Shown here piece after piece: positions 60,801 to 60,817 of a stretch of DNA of 60,817 nt (within the stretch, counting starts at the first letter, position 1; the number at the start of each line of letters is the position of its first letter). Origin of the DNA: Bacteroidales bacterium (GTDB taxonomy: Bacteria; Bacteroidota; Bacteroidia; Bacteroidales; F082). The notes under the pieces were generated by a model. It was not told the DNA's origin. It saw only the letters and a list, made by a program, of their open reading frames with translations, and searched no databases. The stretch covers positions 1 through 60,817 of the forward strand of contig JAEFAE010000013.1 in the NCBI GenBank assembly GCA_016291135.1, given 5' to 3'. The position numbers were made by a program, and so were the translations under genes.

Positions 60801-60817
60801 GAAAAAGAGACTCCGCA

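Noticed and set aside
1..60817. CRISPR arrays, insertion sequences and integrases
   Set aside because: No regularly spaced short repeats, Cas proteins, transposases or tyrosine recombinases were recognised anywhere in the window.

Overview
The window reads as one contiguous, densely coded, GC-rich chromosomal segment of a Bacteroidota (Bacteroidales-like) bacterium. The signs are many -7 boxes of the TAnnTTTG type instead of TATAAT and few Shine-Dalgarno sequences; type IX secretion (T9SS) C-terminal sorting domains with a PorT-like protein; a DUF4249/TonB-dependent receptor pair; DUF3276, DUF4254 and DUF5683 proteins; and a gram-negative lipid A pathway (lpxA, lpxC, lpxD). The species cannot be named from the sequence.

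Layout. 1-5.3 kb: the end of a 2-oxoacid:ferredoxin oxidoreductase gamma gene, a bidirectional terminator, then a minus-strand surface operon (fibronectin-like lipoprotein, TonB-dependent receptor, DUF4249 lipoprotein). 5.3-10.3 kb: an inducible-mutagenesis cassette, with a second DnaE-type polymerase and DinB on the minus strand, divergent from a LexA-like HTH/S24 repressor. 10.4-24.7 kb: a plus-strand secreted or surface island of lipoproteins, a GH20 hexosaminidase, two T9SS cargo proteins (one with a YadA-like Hep/Hag head) and a 2083-aa SpvB/FG-GAP/Rhs protein with a variable C-terminal domain and no visible immunity gene. 24.8-30.7 kb: a transglutaminase-like protein, a tricorn-like S41 protease, a FAH-family enzyme and a DEDDh exonuclease, all on the minus strand.

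30.8-44.7 kb: core genes, namely DUF3276, parA-parB-DUF5683-dapB-lepB, ftsK-lolA-glycosyltransferase, and lpxC-lpxA and lpxD on the minus strand split by a YdcF-type gene. LpxC is not fused to FabZ, unlike most of the phylum. 44.7-54.5 kb: an aminotransferase, DUF4254-GT9-ubiE-porT, tRNA-Glu, a minimal T9SS cargo protein, lplA, a stand-alone TonB C-terminal domain, miaB-like and mtaB methylthiotransferases, and rpsT. 54.6-60.3 kb: radC, wecB, a secreted esterase, rpsF-rpsR-rplI, a TrmH-type methyltransferase and a CD225/DUF2752 membrane pair. 60.34-60.82 kb: no intact gene, only a scrap of an HTH regulator and a cluster of hairpin-rich repeats.

The most unusual material is the T9SS-fibre/Rhs island (14-24.7 kb), the unfused LpxC, the apparently leaderless promoters of lplA and the trmH-type gene, the miaB of candidate-phylum flavour, and the repeat cluster at the right edge. 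No CRISPR array, insertion sequence, integrase or prophage was seen.
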